Below the pieces are notes generated by a model. The model ran no database searches and had not been told where the DNA came from. It saw only the letters and a list, made by a program, of their open reading frames with translations. Below are positions 1 through 8,291 of a DNA stretch of 12,971 nt, piece after piece; the first letter of the stretch is position 1, and every line of letters begins with the position of its first letter. The position numbers and the translations under genes are program-made. Source of the DNA: an uncultured Methylotenera sp. (lineage in GTDB: Bacteria > Pseudomonadota > Gammaproteobacteria > Burkholderiales > Methylophilaceae); assembly GCA_937957775.1 (NCBI GenBank), contig CALFXV010000105.1:1-12971 (forward strand), in the 5' to 3' direction.

Positions 1-1332
1 GTTGATGTTGTCTTGACCCATGCTAGGCCCAACCGTGCGCTCTTCTATGATGTCCATGGGCGCGGCTAAAGCGCCGGCACGAAGCAGCAAGGAAATGTCG
101 GTGGCTTCTTGGGTATTGGCCATGCCAGAAATTTGCACGCGACCGCCGCCGATTTCTTCATTGATGGTGGGCGCCGTGATGACCTCGGTGCTGCCTTTTT
201 CTATTAACAAGATGGCCAAGCGTTTGCCTACATTTTCCCGCGTTACTTGCTGGAAGATTCTGGCGCCACGGGCATCCAAGGTAACGTTTACGGTGTTTCT
301 GCCGGATTGGCTGTCCACGCCTGGGCCGGCATCGGTAATGTAATCGCCGGTTAATGCCACGCTCTTTTTAACCAAGACCGGTTGACCATCGCGGTCTTTA
401 AACACGTCGTCACCAATCGGGGCTTGGCCGTTGGCAGCTTTTTCTAAGGTGGCTGGGTCGGTTTTTTCTTCGTCCACTAGGCGTATTTCCAAGGTGGCGG
501 TGCGACCCAATATGTCTTTGGCTTTAGCCGTGTCTTGCACGCCAGGCAATTGCACGACGACGCGGTCTGCACCTTGTTGTTGAATGATGGGCTCGGCAAC
601 GCCTAGCTCGTTAATTCGATTATGCAAGGTTTGGATGTTTTGCTTGATGGCGAAATCTTGGATGCGTTTTTGCTCAACCAAATTAAGCGAGGCTTTTAGC
701 ACGCGCTCACTACCGTTAGAGGATTCCGTTAAAGTCAGGTTAGGGTACTCTTTGGCTATGACGGCTTTGGCTTTAATCAGCTCGGCTTCGTCGTTGAAGT
801 TGATTTGCACCGTTTCACCCTCACGGCTCACGCCCACGTAAGAGATGCGCTCTTTACGTAAGGCAATGCGAAAATCGCCGACAAAGCGCTCGGCGGCTTT
901 GCTTAATGCTGCTTTCATGTCCACTTGCAATAAAAAGTGCACGCCACCGCGCAAGTCCAAACCCAAGTACATTGGTTTGGCGCCAACGCTGCGTAGCCAA
1001 TCCGGTGAACGCGAGAGCAGATTAAGCGCCACGGTGTAATCGCTGCCTAATCTGGCTTGCAACACGTCTTTAGCGCGGATTTGTGTGTCGGTGTTGGCGA
1101 AGCGAGCCTTAACCCCACGCGCGTCCAAGTAAACGCCATCGTAGGCGATGTTTTCTTGCTTAAACACGCTTTCCACTTGACCGAGCAGCGCCGAATCCAG
1201 CTTGGTGGTGCTTTTAGCCGGGGTGATTTGTACCGCAGGCGATTCACCAAAAAAATTGGGAACGGTATAAATCAAGCCTATCAATATAACGATGGCAACG
1301 AAAACATTTTTCCACAGTGGATAGCGGTTCAT
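1..1332 (-). CDS. secD: Protein translocase subunit SecD, N-terminal 444 residues (runs off left edge)
   Basis: SecD works with SecF and YajC at the inner membrane, using the proton motive force to help the SecYEG/SecA channel release exported proteins into the periplasm. The frame is open from the ATG at 1332 to base 1 with no stop. The protein starts MNRYPLWKNV and has one membrane helix at about residues 8-25. The family motif LDLRGG lies near residues 125-130, followed by the large periplasmic P1 region. The visible part ends at VGPSMGQDNIN, the conserved stretch just before the C-terminal membrane helices. E. coli SecD is about 615 residues, so roughly the last quarter and any secF lie to the left of the window. 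It follows yajC on the same strand after 44 bases, as in the standard yajC-secD-secF operon. The identification is firm; the truncation is only the window edge. Confidence 0.95.
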   Translation of the reverse strand, partial: MNRYPLWKNVFVAIVILIGLIYTVPNFFGESPAVQITPAKSTTKLDSALLGQVESVFKQENIAYDGVYLDARGVKARFANTDTQIRAKDVLQARLGSDYTVALNLLSRSPDWLRSVGAKPMYLGLDLRGGVHFLLQVDMKAALSKAAERFVGDFRIALRKERISYVGVSREGETVQINFNDEAELIKAKAVIAKEYPNLTLTESSNGSERVLKASLNLVEQKRIQDFAIKQNIQTLHNRINELGVAEPIIQQQGADRVVVQLPGVQDTAKAKDILGRTATLEIRLVDEEKTDPATLEKAANGQAPIGDDVFKDRDGQPVLVKKSVALTGDYITDAGPGVDSQSGRNTVNVTLDARGARIFQQVTRENVGKRLAILLIEKGSTEVITAPTINEEIGGGRVQISGMANTQEATDISLLLRAGALAAPMDIIEERTVGPSMGQDNIN

Positions 1333-1376
1333 AGTCTGGCTCTAGTCAGTAAGGGGTTGGGGTCTAGCAGCTTAAT

Positions 1377-1700
1377 TTACAGGCTCTTAATGGTGCCTTT
1401 AGGTAGGGCGCTTTGCACGGCTTGTTTTTGCACGGTAATTTCCGTGTTAGGGGCAATCTCAACGCTGACAAAGGCTTCGCTCACTTTGCTGATTTTGCCA
1501 ACGATGCCACCGCTGGTGATGACTTCGTCGCCTTTTTGCAGGGCGGCGATCATGGCGCGCTGCTCTTTAGCGGCTTTCATTTGCGGGCGGATGATCATGA
1601 AGAAAAATAAAACAAAAATGACGATGAGTGGCAAAAAGCTGATTAATTCGTTGCTGCCAGAAGCGCCTGCTGCGTATGCATTGGAAATAAACACGTTCAT
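1377..1700 (-). CDS. yajC: Sec translocase accessory subunit YajC
   Basis: YajC is a small single-span inner-membrane partner of SecDF. The 107-residue product has a short periplasmic N-terminus (MNVFISNAYAAG), one strongly hydrophobic helix at residues 19-37 that ends in the family hallmark RPQ (38-40), and a cytoplasmic domain with GDEVITSGGIVGKI at 57-70. Length and motifs match the family. Start choice is slightly open. The only purine-rich Shine-Dalgarno (GAGGT on the minus strand) sits just 2-3 bases before the ATG at 1700, but is well spaced for an in-frame GTG two codons later (1692-1694). The true N-terminus may therefore be MFISNAYA. It lies between tgt and secD on the same strand, the classic order. 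Confidence 0.95.
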   Translation of the reverse strand: MNVFISNAYAAGASGSNELISFLPLIVIFVLFFFMIIRPQMKAAKEQRAMIAALQKGDEVITSGGIVGKISKVSEAFVSVEIAPNTEITVQKQAVQSALPKGTIKSL

Positions 1701-1744
1701 TACCTCATTGATAAATTGCTAGGGTTAGTAAAAATTATCCATCG

Positions 1745-1753
1745 ATTTTAACA
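1745..1753 (-). promoter_or_regulatory. Possible extended -10 promoter ahead of yajC-secD
   Basis: Read on the minus strand, the 83-base gap between tgt and yajC contains TAAAAT preceded by TGt, an extended -10 arrangement. No good -35 hexamer lies upstream. It could give yajC-secD(F) transcription independent of tgt. This rests on pattern only, and read-through from tgt is equally likely. Confidence 0.25.
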
Positions 1754-1783
1754 CAGACTGCCGCTTATTGCTGGTATGGCGTC

Positions 1784-2905
<1,122 letters not shown>

Positions 2906-3038
2906 TTAAATAGCTAACATGGGTTTAGTTTCAGGGCGGGATAGTATCACAAGGCGACCCCTAACTCATGGTTTGCATGCACGCAAGTGCGGTTGTTCAA
3001 GCATAAAAATCAGCAACCTGTTTTATCAAGTCAGGGTT

Positions 3039-3047
3039 TGCTATACT
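3039..3047 (+). promoter_or_regulatory. Extended -10 promoter of pssA
   Basis: TGcTATACT at 3039-3047 is a good extended -10 element (TGn plus a near-consensus hexamer). It predicts a transcript start near 3054, about 26 bases before the ATG at 3080. No convincing -35 is visible, which extended -10 promoters tolerate. Its position supports translation starting at 3080 and not at a GTG upstream at 2987. The prediction is by pattern only. Confidence 0.5.
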
Positions 3048-3079
3048 TGAATTCTATTTTAACCACAGGGTCACCCTGC

Positions 3080-3877
3080 ATGACGGATGTTAACGAGTCA
3101 ATAAAGCCAGTAGAAAAGCCTAAGCGACGCGCTGTCGGTGGGCAAAGCTTGGGTGCGCGCGGCATTTATTTGTTACCGAATTTGTTCACCTCTGCCGCCC
3201 TATTTGCTGGTTTTTTTGCCATCGTGCAAGCGATGAATGGCCATTTTGAACAAGCCGCCATGGCCATTTTTATTGCCATGGTGTTAGATGGTTTGGATGG
3301 CCGGGTGGCCCGCATGACCAACACGCAAAGTGCCTTTGGTGCCGAGTACGACAGCTTGTCCGACATGGTGTCGTTTGGTGTGGCGCCGGCACTCATCCTG
3401 TATGTGTGGGCCTTAAAGCCCTTGGGTAAATTAGGCTGGTTGGCGGCTTTCTTGTATTGCGCCTGTGCGGCCCTGCGCTTGGCCAGATTTAACACCAAAT
3501 TGGACGACGATTACCAAGATAAGCGCTATTTCCAAGGCTTGCCCAGCCCAGGTGCCGCGGCTTTATTAGCCGGCTTTGTTTGGGTTTCATACGAATACGG
3601 GGTAAGTGGCCGCGACGTGTTCTTTGGTATTTTGCAATGGAAATGGATGGCATGGGGCTTAACCGTGTTTGCCGGTGCCTCCATGGTGACCGATTTGCGC
3701 TATTACAGCGGTAAAGACATCAACCTCAAACGCAGCGTGCCGTTTTTTGTGATTTTGGCCATCATGCTATTGATGGTCTTGGTATCCTACAGCCCACCGG
3801 AAGTCTTGTTTTTTCTGATGGCAGCCTACGCACTGTCCGGTTACTTGCTTTGGCTGCGCGATAAGCTAAAAAAATAG
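3080..3877 (+). CDS. pssA: CDP-diacylglycerol--serine O-phosphatidyltransferase
   Basis: The enzyme condenses CDP-diacylglycerol with serine to make phosphatidylserine, the precursor of phosphatidylethanolamine, in the inner membrane. The 265-residue protein contains the full CDP-alcohol phosphotransferase signature: D70, D73-G74, A77-R78, G87, D91 and D95, within LDGRVAR and EYDSLSD. Around it are several hydrophobic helices, and there is a short basic tail (LRDKLKK). An in-frame GTG at 2987 would add 31 residues, but they show no conservation and would begin upstream of the extended -10 promoter at 3039-3047. The ATG at 3080 with ACAGGG ten bases upstream is preferred. It lies upstream of leuA on the same strand, an order also seen in other betaproteobacteria, but the 341-base gap suggests separate control. 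Confidence 0.95.
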   Translation: MTDVNESIKPVEKPKRRAVGGQSLGARGIYLLPNLFTSAALFAGFFAIVQAMNGHFEQAAMAIFIAMVLDGLDGRVARMTNTQSAFGAEYDSLSDMVSFGVAPALILYVWALKPLGKLGWLAAFLYCACAALRLARFNTKLDDDYQDKRYFQGLPSPGAAALLAGFVWVSYEYGVSGRDVFFGILQWKWMAWGLTVFAGASMVTDLRYYSGKDINLKRSVPFFVILAIMLLMVLVSYSPPEVLFFLMAAYALSGYLLWLRDKLKK

Positions 3878-3913
3878 GCTTATGCAAGCAACGCTGAGGC
3901 AGGCATTTATTAC

Positions 3914-3942
3914 TTGCGAAACCGACTAAAACCCACTATATT
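3914..3942 (+). promoter_or_regulatory. Predicted sigma70-type promoter of the leuA leader
   Basis: TTGCGA at 3914-3919 and TATATT at 3937-3942 are separated by exactly 17 bases, a good vegetative promoter by spacing and sequence. The start would be near 3949, only about three bases before the ATG of the small leucine-rich ORF at 3952. That ORF would then be translated leaderless or nearly so. Not shown experimentally. Confidence 0.45.
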
Positions 3943-3951
3943 TCTACCACT

Positions 3952-4071
3952 ATGTTGAATATATCCATTTCAAACACCGCATTTTTTCTGGCTTTATTGA
4001 CCAGTGCCTTGCTGTTGCGCAAATTAGCCGCCTTACGTGCTGCTAGCTTACGCACGCAAAAACTGCGCTAG
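3952..4071 (+). CDS. Candidate 39-residue leucine-rich small ORF / possible leu leader peptide
   Basis: The ORF starts MLNISISNTA and has a hydrophobic stretch at residues 10-22 (AFFLALLTSALLL), then a basic, leucine-containing tail ending TQKLR. Eleven of 39 residues are leucine, encoded by TTG, TTA and CTG, including a run of three. It ends 147 bases before leuA. Two readings fit: a leader peptide whose translation senses leucyl-tRNA, like leuL of enterobacteria, or a small single-span membrane protein. It could also be a chance ORF, since no Shine-Dalgarno precedes the ATG. The predicted promoter at 3914-3942 would place the ATG at the very 5' end of the transcript, which partly answers that objection. 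Conservation of the peptide in relatives would decide. Confidence 0.35.
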   Translation: MLNISISNTAFFLALLTSALLLRKLAALRAASLRTQKLR

Positions 4072-4112
4072 CGCGCAAACTAACCCCCCCAAACTACCGT
4101 TATTGTCTGTGT

Positions 4113-4161
4113 CTTGCATGATAAAAATGCAAGCAGGTGCTATTATTTGAGCTCATGCAAG
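4113..4161 (+). promoter_or_regulatory. Mutually exclusive hairpins in the leuA leader
   Basis: CTTGCAT at 4113-4119 can pair perfectly with ATGCAAG at 4127-4133 (7 bp, 7-base loop). Alternatively CTTGCATGA at 4113-4121 can pair with TCATGCAAG at 4153-4161 (9 bp). The two structures share the same 5' strand and exclude one another, as in attenuators. No run of U follows either hairpin, so a classic intrinsic terminator is not formed; Rho-dependent or translational control would be needed. The pairing is seen directly, the role is inferred. An extended -10-like TGcTATTAT at 4138-4146 overlaps the region. Confidence 0.35.
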
Positions 4162-4218
4162 AGGGCGTCAACGTAGCGAAATTTAGTAAAGCAAAAACCA
4201 AAAAATTAGGAAACTGTG

Positions 4219-5772
4219 ATGAAACAGGGTAACAAGCAAGCCGATCAGATTATTATTTTTGACACCACTTTGCGCGATGGCGAACAAAGCCCCGGTGCGG
4301 CGATGACCAAAGAAGAGAAAATTCGCATCGCTAGGCAATTAGAAAAATTGGGCGTGAACGTCATTGAGGCGGGTTTTGCCGCCGCCAGCCCAGGCGATTT
4401 TGAGGCCATTTCTGAAATCGCCAAAATCATTAAGCAGTCCACTGTTTGTTCGCTAGCCCGTGCCAGTGAGAATGACGTGCGTCGTGCTGGTGAAGCGATT
4501 AAGCATGCCGCCAGTGGCCGCATACACACGTTTATTGCGACCAGCAAAATCCACATGGAAAACAAATTGCGCATGAGCGAAGACCAAGTGGTTGAGCGTG
4601 CCGTGCAAGCAGTGAAATGGGCCTTGGAGTACACCAAAGACGTGGAGTTTTCTGCGGAAGACGCCGTGCGTTCGGACATGGACTTTTTAGTGCGGGTATT
4701 TGATGCGGTGATTGCGGCGGGCGCCACTACCATCAACGTGCCCGACACCGTTGGTTACTCTATCCCAGCACCTTGGGGCGAGCGCATGCGCGATTTAATT
4801 GCACGCGTCAAAGACAGCGACAAAGTGGTCTGGTCTACCCATTGCCATAACGATTTGGGCATGGCCGTGGCCAACTCCTTGGCCGCCGTCATGGGTGGCG
4901 CGCGTCAAGTGGAGTGCACCATCAACGGCTTAGGTGAACGCGCCGGCAACGCCAGCTTGGAAGAAGTGGTGATGGCATTGCGCACGCGTCGCGATGTGTT
5001 CAACCTTGAGACCAGTATCGATGCCATGCAAATCGTGCCCACCAGTAAATTGGTCTCCACCATCACCGGTTACCCGGTGCAACCGAACAAAGCCATCGTC
5101 GGCGCCAATGCCTTTTCGCATGAGTCCGGCATACACCAAGACGGCGTGCTTAAACACCGCGAAACCTATGAAATCATGCGCGCCGAAGACGTGGGTTGGG
5201 GTGCCAACAAATTAACCTTGGGTAAATTGTCTGGGCGCAATGCGTTTAGATCGCGCTTAAAAGAATTGGGCATAGAGCTGGCGACGGAAGATTTGTTGAA
5301 CGCCGCGTTTGCCCGCTTTAAAGATTTGGCCGATAAAAAATCGGAAATTTTTGACGAAGATTTGCACGCCTTAGTCAGCGATGAATTTTTGTCCGTGGCC
5401 ACCGAGCATTTTAAATTGGTCTACTTGCAAGTGGCATCGGTGACCGGTGAAGTGCCGCATGCGAGCATCACCTTGTCCGAAAATGGCCAAGAAAAACGTG
5501 CCGAAGCCAGTGGCGGCGGTCCAGTGGATGCGGCATTCAAGGCCATAGAAAGCATCGCGCAAAGTGAGGCAGAGTTGCAGTTGTATTCGGTGAACAACAT
5601 CACCAGCGGCACCGATGCACAAGGTGAAGTGACAGTGCGCTTATCGAAAGGTGGTCGCATTGTTAATGGGCAAGGTGCCGACACCGACATCGTGGTGGCT
5701 TCTGTCAAAGCCTATTTAAATGCGCTCAATAAAATACAGTCCAAATCGGAGCGGGCACACCCGCAGGTTTAG
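4219..5772 (+). CDS. leuA: 2-isopropylmalate synthase
   Basis: LeuA condenses acetyl-CoA with 2-oxoisovalerate to 2-isopropylmalate, the first committed step of leucine synthesis, and is normally feedback-inhibited by leucine. The 517-residue product has the HMGL-like TIM barrel with [13 protein letters not shown] at 14-26 (catalytic R19, metal ligand D20), HCHNDLG with metal ligands H208 and H210, and [10 protein letters not shown] at 236-245. The C-terminal regulatory LeuA dimer domain (about 390-510) includes [12 protein letters not shown]. Length is that of the LeuA type common in proteobacteria. The ATG at 4219 is chosen over an adjacent GTG at 4216 because AGGA at 4208-4211 is spaced seven bases from it. 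A long leader upstream suggests regulation by branched-chain amino acids. Confidence 0.97.
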   Translation: MKQGNKQADQIIIFDTTLRDGEQSPGAAMTKEEKIRIARQLEKLGVNVIEAGFAAASPGDFEAISEIAKIIKQSTVCSLARASENDVRRAGEAIKHAASGRIHTFIATSKIHMENKLRMSEDQVVERAVQAVKWALEYTKDVEFSAEDAVRSDMDFLVRVFDAVIAAGATTINVPDTVGYSIPAPWGERMRDLIARVKDSDKVVWSTHCHNDLGMAVANSLAAVMGGARQVECTINGLGERAGNASLEEVVMALRTRRDVFNLETSIDAMQIVPTSKLVSTITGYPVQPNKAIVGANAFSHESGIHQDGVLKHRETYEIMRAEDVGWGANKLTLGKLSGRNAFRSRLKELGIELATEDLLNAAFARFKDLADKKSEIFDEDLHALVSDEFLSVATEHFKLVYLQVASVTGEVPHASITLSENGQEKRAEASGGGPVDAAFKAIESIAQSEAELQLYSVNNITSGTDAQGEVTVRLSKGGRIVNGQGADTDIVVASVKAYLNALNKIQSKSERAHPQV

Positions 5773-5774
5773 CT

Positions 5775-5804
5775 TGCCAGCAGCGAGCTTGTCTCGCGCT
5801 GGCA
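5775..5804 (+). terminator. Strong hairpin after leuA (no U-tract)
   Basis: TGCCAGC (5775-5781) pairs with GCTGGCA (5798-5804), then one bulged A, then GCGAG (5783-5787) with CTCGC (5793-5797), leaving a 5-base loop. This 12-bp GC-rich stem starts two bases after the leuA stop. No T run follows, so it is either a weak terminator, a 3'-end stabiliser for leuA mRNA, or a folding element before the next gene at 5821. Confidence 0.45.
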
Positions 5805-5820
5805 GTCAACGCCCCTACGC

Positions 5821-6696
5821 ATGCACATCAAACAAAAAACCCTGCTAATAGGCTTGTGCCTGTTTTGTACCTATTTCATATGGGGGTCCACTTACCTGGC
5901 GATCCGCTTTGGCATAGAAAGCTTTCCACCGTTTCTCATGGCGGGCATACGCTTTACCTCGGCGGGCTTAATTTTGTACGCGCTGATGCGCTACTTAGGG
6001 GCGCCCAATCCGAATCGTCAGCAATGGTTAGGCGCCGGTGTCGTCGGCTTGTTGTTGCCGGCATTGGGCAATGGCACCGTGTGCTACGTGCAGCAAACCG
6101 TGTCGTCCAGTGTGGCGGCCTTGGCCATCGCTACCGCACCAATCTGGATGGCTATTTTTTCCTCTATATGGGGGCACAAAATCACCGCTAGAGAATGGCT
6201 AGGTGTAGCCGTGGGTTTGCTCGGCATAGGCTTGTTGAATCTAGGTGGCAGCTTGCACGGCAATTTGACTGGCGCGCTCTTGTTGATTTTTGCTGCTGCT
6301 ACTTGGTCATTTGGATCGGTATGGAGTAAACGCTTGGCGATGCCAGCCGGCTTCATGGCCAGTGCTGTGCAAATGCTGGTTGGCGGCTTAGCTTTGTTGC
6401 TCATCAGCAGCCTGCATGGCGAAACTTGGCCACAGCAAATCAGCCACAAATCCTGGGCAGCCATGCTGTTTTTGGTGGTGTTGGGCTCCTTGGTGGCCTA
6501 CAGCGCCTACCAATATTTACTCAACACCGTGCGGCCCTTAGTGGCCAGCAGCAACACCTTTATCAATCCGATAGTGGCGTTTGTGTTGGGCATGGTGTTT
6601 GCTAACGAACACGTTACTGGCATGGAAGTCACGGCCTTGGCCGTGATATTGGTAGGCGTATTTTTAGTGCTATCCAACCCGAATAAAGAATTATAA
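5821..6696 (+). CDS. yedA: DMT-superfamily (EamA) exporter, YedA-like
   Basis: This is a predicted inner-membrane drug/metabolite transporter. The 291 residues form about ten hydrophobic helices, the expected tandem duplication of two EamA domains (about 10-140 and 150-285). The N-terminal part, WGSTYLAIRFGIESFPP at 21-37 followed by MAGIRF, closely matches the YedA branch of the family. NP and GSLVAYSAYQYLL near the end are typical of the second repeat. The substrate is unknown; relatives are annotated as amino-acid or drug exporters. No Shine-Dalgarno is obvious before the ATG at 5821. It follows leuA by 48 bases (with a hairpin between) and precedes a phosphatase gene by 23 bases, so it may share their transcript. 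Confidence 0.88.
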   Translation: MHIKQKTLLIGLCLFCTYFIWGSTYLAIRFGIESFPPFLMAGIRFTSAGLILYALMRYLGAPNPNRQQWLGAGVVGLLLPALGNGTVCYVQQTVSSSVAALAIATAPIWMAIFSSIWGHKITAREWLGVAVGLLGIGLLNLGGSLHGNLTGALLLIFAAATWSFGSVWSKRLAMPAGFMASAVQMLVGGLALLLISSLHGETWPQQISHKSWAAMLFLVVLGSLVAYSAYQYLLNTVRPLVASSNTFINPIVAFVLGMVFANEHVTGMEVTALAVILVGVFLVLSNPNKEL

Positions 6697-6719
6697 ATTT
6701 AACCGTAAAGACGATTGCA

Positions 6720-7388
6720 ATGAAACAAAACTTGGCCTTGTTTGATTTAGATAACACCTTGCTGGCTGGCGACAGCGACTACAACTGGAGCTTGTTTTTA
6801 ATTAAGCAGGGCTTGTTGGATGAAAAAACCCATCACGAACGCAACGAGCAGTTTTACTTGGATTATAAAAACGGCAACTTGGACATCTACAAGTTTTTAG
6901 CCTTCCAATTAAAACCCTTGTCGGAACACAGTGTGGCCGATTTAAACGCCTTGCATGCTAAGTACATGGACAGCGTGATACGGCCCATGATGACGCAAAA
7001 AGCCCAGGATTTGGTTAATCAACATAAAGCCCAAGGCGATTTGTGTTTGGTCATTACTGCCACTAACAGCTTTGTCACCAAGCCGATTGCGCAAGCTTAC
7101 GGTATAGCGCATTTGATCGGCACCGATCCGGAAATGGTCAATGGCGCATACACCGGTGGCGTGGCCGGGGTGCCGAGTTTTCAGGAAGGCAAGGTAACGC
7201 GATTAAAGCAATGGTTGGCTGAGCGTGGTCAGGAATTGGCGGATTTTGAGCAGAGTTATTTTTACAGCGATTCGCACAATGACTTGCCCTTGATGAAGCT
7301 GGTGACCCACCCGGTGGCGGTGGATGCCGATGCCAAGCTGACGGACTACGCGCAGCAACACGGTTGGCCGCACATCAGCTTGCGCTAG
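6720..7388 (+). CDS. HAD superfamily IB hydrolase (SerB/CicA-like phosphatase)
   Basis: A soluble 222-residue phosphatase. All four HAD motifs are present: FDLDNT with nucleophile D9 and D11, motif II VITATN at 111-116, motif III K158 in the EGKVTRL stretch, and motif IV DSHNDLP with D184 and D188. Motif II has ITATN and not the SGG of true phosphoserine phosphatases. That places it in the broad HAD-IB group related to CicA, whose substrates are mostly unsettled. Annotation as phosphoserine or histidinol-phosphate phosphatase would be a guess. It lies 23 bases after the exporter gene, probably in one transcript, and ends three bases before the convergent ypjD. Confidence 0.87.
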   Translation: MKQNLALFDLDNTLLAGDSDYNWSLFLIKQGLLDEKTHHERNEQFYLDYKNGNLDIYKFLAFQLKPLSEHSVADLNALHAKYMDSVIRPMMTQKAQDLVNQHKAQGDLCLVITATNSFVTKPIAQAYGIAHLIGTDPEMVNGAYTGGVAGVPSFQEGKVTRLKQWLAERGQELADFEQSYFYSDSHNDLPLMKLVTHPVAVDADAKLTDYAQQHGWPHISLR

Positions 7389-7407
7389 GCTTTAGCGGCC
7401 TAGCAAG
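7380..7407. terminator. Hairpin at the convergent phosphatase/ypjD gene ends
   Basis: GCTAGGC (7384-7390) pairs with GCCTAGC (7398-7404) around a 7-base loop. With a two-base bulge the stem extends outward by CTTG/CAAG. It covers the stop codons of both converging genes. It lacks a T run, but its position suits a shared bidirectional transcript end. Confidence 0.4.
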
Positions 7408-8210
7408 ACTTGCAGTATGAATTTGCTGCCTAGGTAGGCTAGCAGCAACAGCGCAAAGCCAGCCAATGTCCAGCGTATGGCTTTCATGCCGCGCCAGCCG
7501 TAGCGAACGCGGCCAAACAGTAAGGCGGCGTAAATGAACCAGCTGGCAATGGAAAATACAGACTTGTGATTGAACTGCAAAGGCTGGCCAAAAATTTCTT
7601 CAGAGAACAGCATGCCGCTCAACAGCGTGATGGTCAGTAAAACAAAGCCCATGCTGATGATTTGAAATAACAAGGCTTCCATTACCATTAAGGGTGGAAA
7701 ATTAGGCAGGCGCAGCAAATTGGCTTTGTTATGCAGGCTGCGTTCCGCAAACAGCATCAGTAGGGCGTGCAAGGTGGCGAAGGTGAATAAGCTGTAAGCG
7801 AGCAAGGCAATGGCAATGTGCGCTAAAAATAAAGCCGATTCGCCGTTAGGGTAGGTGTGGTCTGCCACCATGTATGCCGGCAACACGGCAAACACCGCCG
7901 CTTGCGGCAAAATAAACGCTTGCAAGCCGGCTAAATTGTGTTTGCGATCGGCCCAGCCGTAAATCAATACGGTTAACCAAGCTATCAAGGACAACACATT
8001 AAAAAAACCTAAATTCAAGCCATGGGAAAAGGTCACTTGGTATAACAAGCAGGCGTGTATCAGCAAACCCAAAGCCAGCAGGCCGGAGCGCAAACTGGCG
8101 CTGGATTGGGCTAACAAGGGTTGAGCGCTGACCCGAAAGTTGCTGGCCACTGCTAGGTAGATCAGCACCAAGGCCAAATAGGGCAGGCTTTTTTGTAAGA
8201 GATCAGTCAT
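7392..8210 (-). CDS. ypjD: YpjD/CcsA-family inner-membrane protein (cytochrome c assembly domain)
   Basis: The product of 272 residues is almost entirely hydrophobic, with about eight membrane helices. It matches the cytochrome c assembly (CcsA/CcmC-like) family in its C-terminal two thirds, including NHKSVFSIASWFIYAALL with the conserved histidine before the tryptophan-containing helix. E. coli YpjD (about 263 residues), also divergent from ffh, is the closest named relative; its exact function is not settled. This position beside ffh supports the call. The ATG at 8210 (MTDLLQKS) is preferred. An in-frame TTG at 8228 would add six residues, and neither has a clear Shine-Dalgarno. A role in haem handling for cytochrome c biogenesis is inferred from family only. 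Confidence 0.85.
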   Translation of the reverse strand: MTDLLQKSLPYLALVLIYLAVASNFRVSAQPLLAQSSASLRSGLLALGLLIHACLLYQVTFSHGLNLGFFNVLSLIAWLTVLIYGWADRKHNLAGLQAFILPQAAVFAVLPAYMVADHTYPNGESALFLAHIAIALLAYSLFTFATLHALLMLFAERSLHNKANLLRLPNFPPLMVMEALLFQIISMGFVLLTITLLSGMLFSEEIFGQPLQFNHKSVFSIASWFIYAALLFGRVRYGWRGMKAIRWTLAGFALLLLAYLGSKFILQVLLGR

Positions 8211-8217
8211 AACGTAA

Positions 8218-8246
8218 TTATGGCGCAAATATGCGGTAAATATAAT
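8218..8246 (+). promoter_or_regulatory. Predicted ffh promoter (overlapping a divergent ypjD promoter)
   Basis: A perfect TATAAT at 8241-8246 lies 17 bases after a weak -35 TTATGG (8218-8223), predicting an ffh leader of about 40 bases. On the other strand TTGCGA (complement of 8261-8266) is 16 bases from TATATT (complement of 8239-8244) and could serve ypjD. The two -10 elements overlap, so the polymerases would compete. Pattern-based only. Confidence 0.45.
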
Positions 8247-8291
8247 AGCTTGATGTAAAATCGCAAACTAAATGACTTGTAAGAGTAGACC

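Larger units (their letters stand above)
3878..4218 (+). other. leuA leader/intergenic region (341 bases)
   Basis: This is the longest stretch without an established gene. It holds a -35/-10 pair (3914-3942), a leucine-rich 39-codon ORF (3952-4071), hairpins over that ORF's stop codon, a C-rich run near 4083-4090, an imperfectly competing pair of hairpins (4113-4161), a second possible promoter element (TGcTATTAT, 4138-4146) and the leuA Shine-Dalgarno AGGA at 4208-4211. The heptamer ATGCAAG occurs three times (3882, 4127, 4155). The layout is that of a regulated leader; attenuation by leucine supply is inference. Confidence 0.55.

Noticed and set aside
1057-1722. 221-codon plus-strand open frame
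   Set aside because: It lies antisense to secD and yajC, which have clear family motifs; it has no recognisable motif and no ribosome site.
3861-3883. ATAAGC...GCTTAT hairpin over the pssA stop
   Set aside because: Short AT-rich stem with an A-only loop and no T run; not convincing as a terminator.
7384-7404. Resemblance of the convergent-terminator hairpin (CTAGGC/GCCTAG) to the module-end arm
   Set aside because: Only a six-base string is shared, there is no tRNA sequence nearby, and the hairpin is explained by the two gene ends.
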